DNA of 6,408 nucleotides, from assembly GCA_943324025.2 (NCBI GenBank), contig CALPKA020000031.1, positions 1 through 6,408 of the forward strand, given 5' to 3'. Shown here one piece after another: positions 5,909 through 6,408 of the stretch (positions are counted from its first letter, which is position 1; each line of letters opens with the position of its first letter). The translations under genes were made by a program, and so were the position numbers. The DNA comes from Bifidobacterium breve (GTDB lineage Bacteria; Actinomycetota; Actinomycetes; Nanopelagicales; Nanopelagicaceae). The notes beneath the pieces were generated by a model. The model was given only the letters and a program-made list of their open reading frames with translations. It made no database searches and was not told the DNA's origin.

Positions 5909-6408
5909 TCAGGAGCAACCTGAGGTGTTTCCGCAACCTTCGCAGACGAAGCAGGATCCAGCCATTCTCATCTTCACACCACATGTCATACAAAGTGGTG
6001 CATCTGATTTAACGCCAGCCATCTTCTCAAACAACTCCATTGATGAGCCAACAGTTGAGTTATCAATTGGGGCTTTCTCAATCTTTACCTCTTGCTTTTT
6101 GCTCTCAGCTTTTTTTACTGGAGCTGTGATTGCAACTGGCTTCTCATCTGGTGTGTACTCACCACTTTCAAGAGCGCGTGCTCTTTCAGCTGCTGAGTAG
6201 ATACCAAGGGCAGAGCGTGAATCAAATGGTAGATAATCAAGAGCAAGGCGACGGAAGATGTAATCCATTACCGATTGCGCCATTCTGATATCTGCATCAT
6301 CTGTCATACCTGCTGGTTCAAATCTTTGGTTAGCAAACGTCTCCACAAAGGTCTCAAGTGGAACGCCATACTGCAATCCAATTGATACTGCAATTGAGAA
6401 GGCATCCA
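5909..6408 (-). CDS. nrdJ: Vitamin B12-dependent ribonucleotide reductase (class II), C-terminal part, cut by window edge
   Basis: Adenosylcobalamin-dependent enzyme that reduces ribonucleotides to deoxyribonucleotides without needing oxygen. The window holds the last 165 codons; the reading frame runs open through the right edge, and its first visible residues are [18 protein letters not shown]. The segment [38 protein letters not shown] is characteristic of the long class II enzymes. A charged, lysine-rich linker follows (about the middle of the fragment). The C-terminal tail carries CMTC, then CFVCEGC and a final GCS. This cysteine-rich tail is conserved in the family and is thought to bind zinc and take part in re-reducing the active site. 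The true start is outside the window. A strong terminator follows the TGA stop at 5909-5911, so it is probably not cotranscribed with dinG. Confidence 0.96.
   Translation of the reverse strand, partial: DAFSIAVSIGLQYGVPLETFVETFANQRFEPAGMTDDADIRMAQSVMDYIFRRLALDYLPFDSRSALGIYSAAERARALESGEYTPDEKPVAITAPVKKAESKKQEVKIEKAPIDNSTVGSSMELFEKMAGVKSDAPLCMTCGVKMRMAGSCFVCEGCGNTSGCS

Noticed and set aside
5925..6200. Plus-strand open frame of 91 codons opposite nrdJ
   Set aside because: It is the complement of the conserved C-terminal part of ribonucleotide reductase and shows no independent coding features.

Overview
The window looks like a chromosomal segment of a low-GC, compact actinobacterium. The evidence is a SAM-IV type riboswitch (known mainly from Actinobacteria) in front of metY, a DUF4192-like gene, a DUF6318-like lipoprotein, a four-cysteine DinG-type helicase and a B12-dependent class II ribonucleotide reductase, all in AT-rich DNA with short gaps. 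A freshwater Nanopelagicales (acI) type lineage is my best guess, but it is an inference from gene families and composition, not a proof.

Layout, left to right. Almost everything lies on the minus strand, so transcription runs from the right edge to the left. At the left edge is the 5' end of metY (TTG start, strong Shine-Dalgarno). Upstream of it is a SAM-IV aptamer followed by an intrinsic terminator, and the riboswitch region abuts the 3' end of ald (alanine dehydrogenase). A perfect 8-bp inverted repeat fills the 37-bp gap before ald. Next come a short DUF4192-like protein and a pair of envelope genes: a lipoprotein whose 3' end overlaps a secreted protein with a Lys-Pro linker and a PKD-like motif. 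A plus-strand Nudix hydrolase diverges from the lipoprotein gene and converges on dinG; the two convergent stop codons share the palindrome TTAA. At the right edge is the C-terminal part of nrdJ, ended by a strong hairpin that sits directly upstream of dinG.

How the genes relate. metY and its riboswitch form a methionine/homocysteine unit that SAM should switch off. ald interconverts alanine and pyruvate. nrdJ (dNTP supply), dinG (helicase) and the Nudix protein (nucleotide clean-up or other diphosphate substrates) are housekeeping functions in nucleotide and DNA metabolism, but separate promoters or terminators make a single operon unlikely. The lipoprotein and PKD-like protein are probably translationally coupled and act outside the membrane, with unknown function.

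I see no mobile element, CRISPR array, tRNA, rRNA or phage-like module, and no convincing new multi-gene system. The points most worth a second look are the riboswitch expression platform, the inverted repeat before ald, the coupled envelope pair, and promoters that suggest leaderless transcripts.
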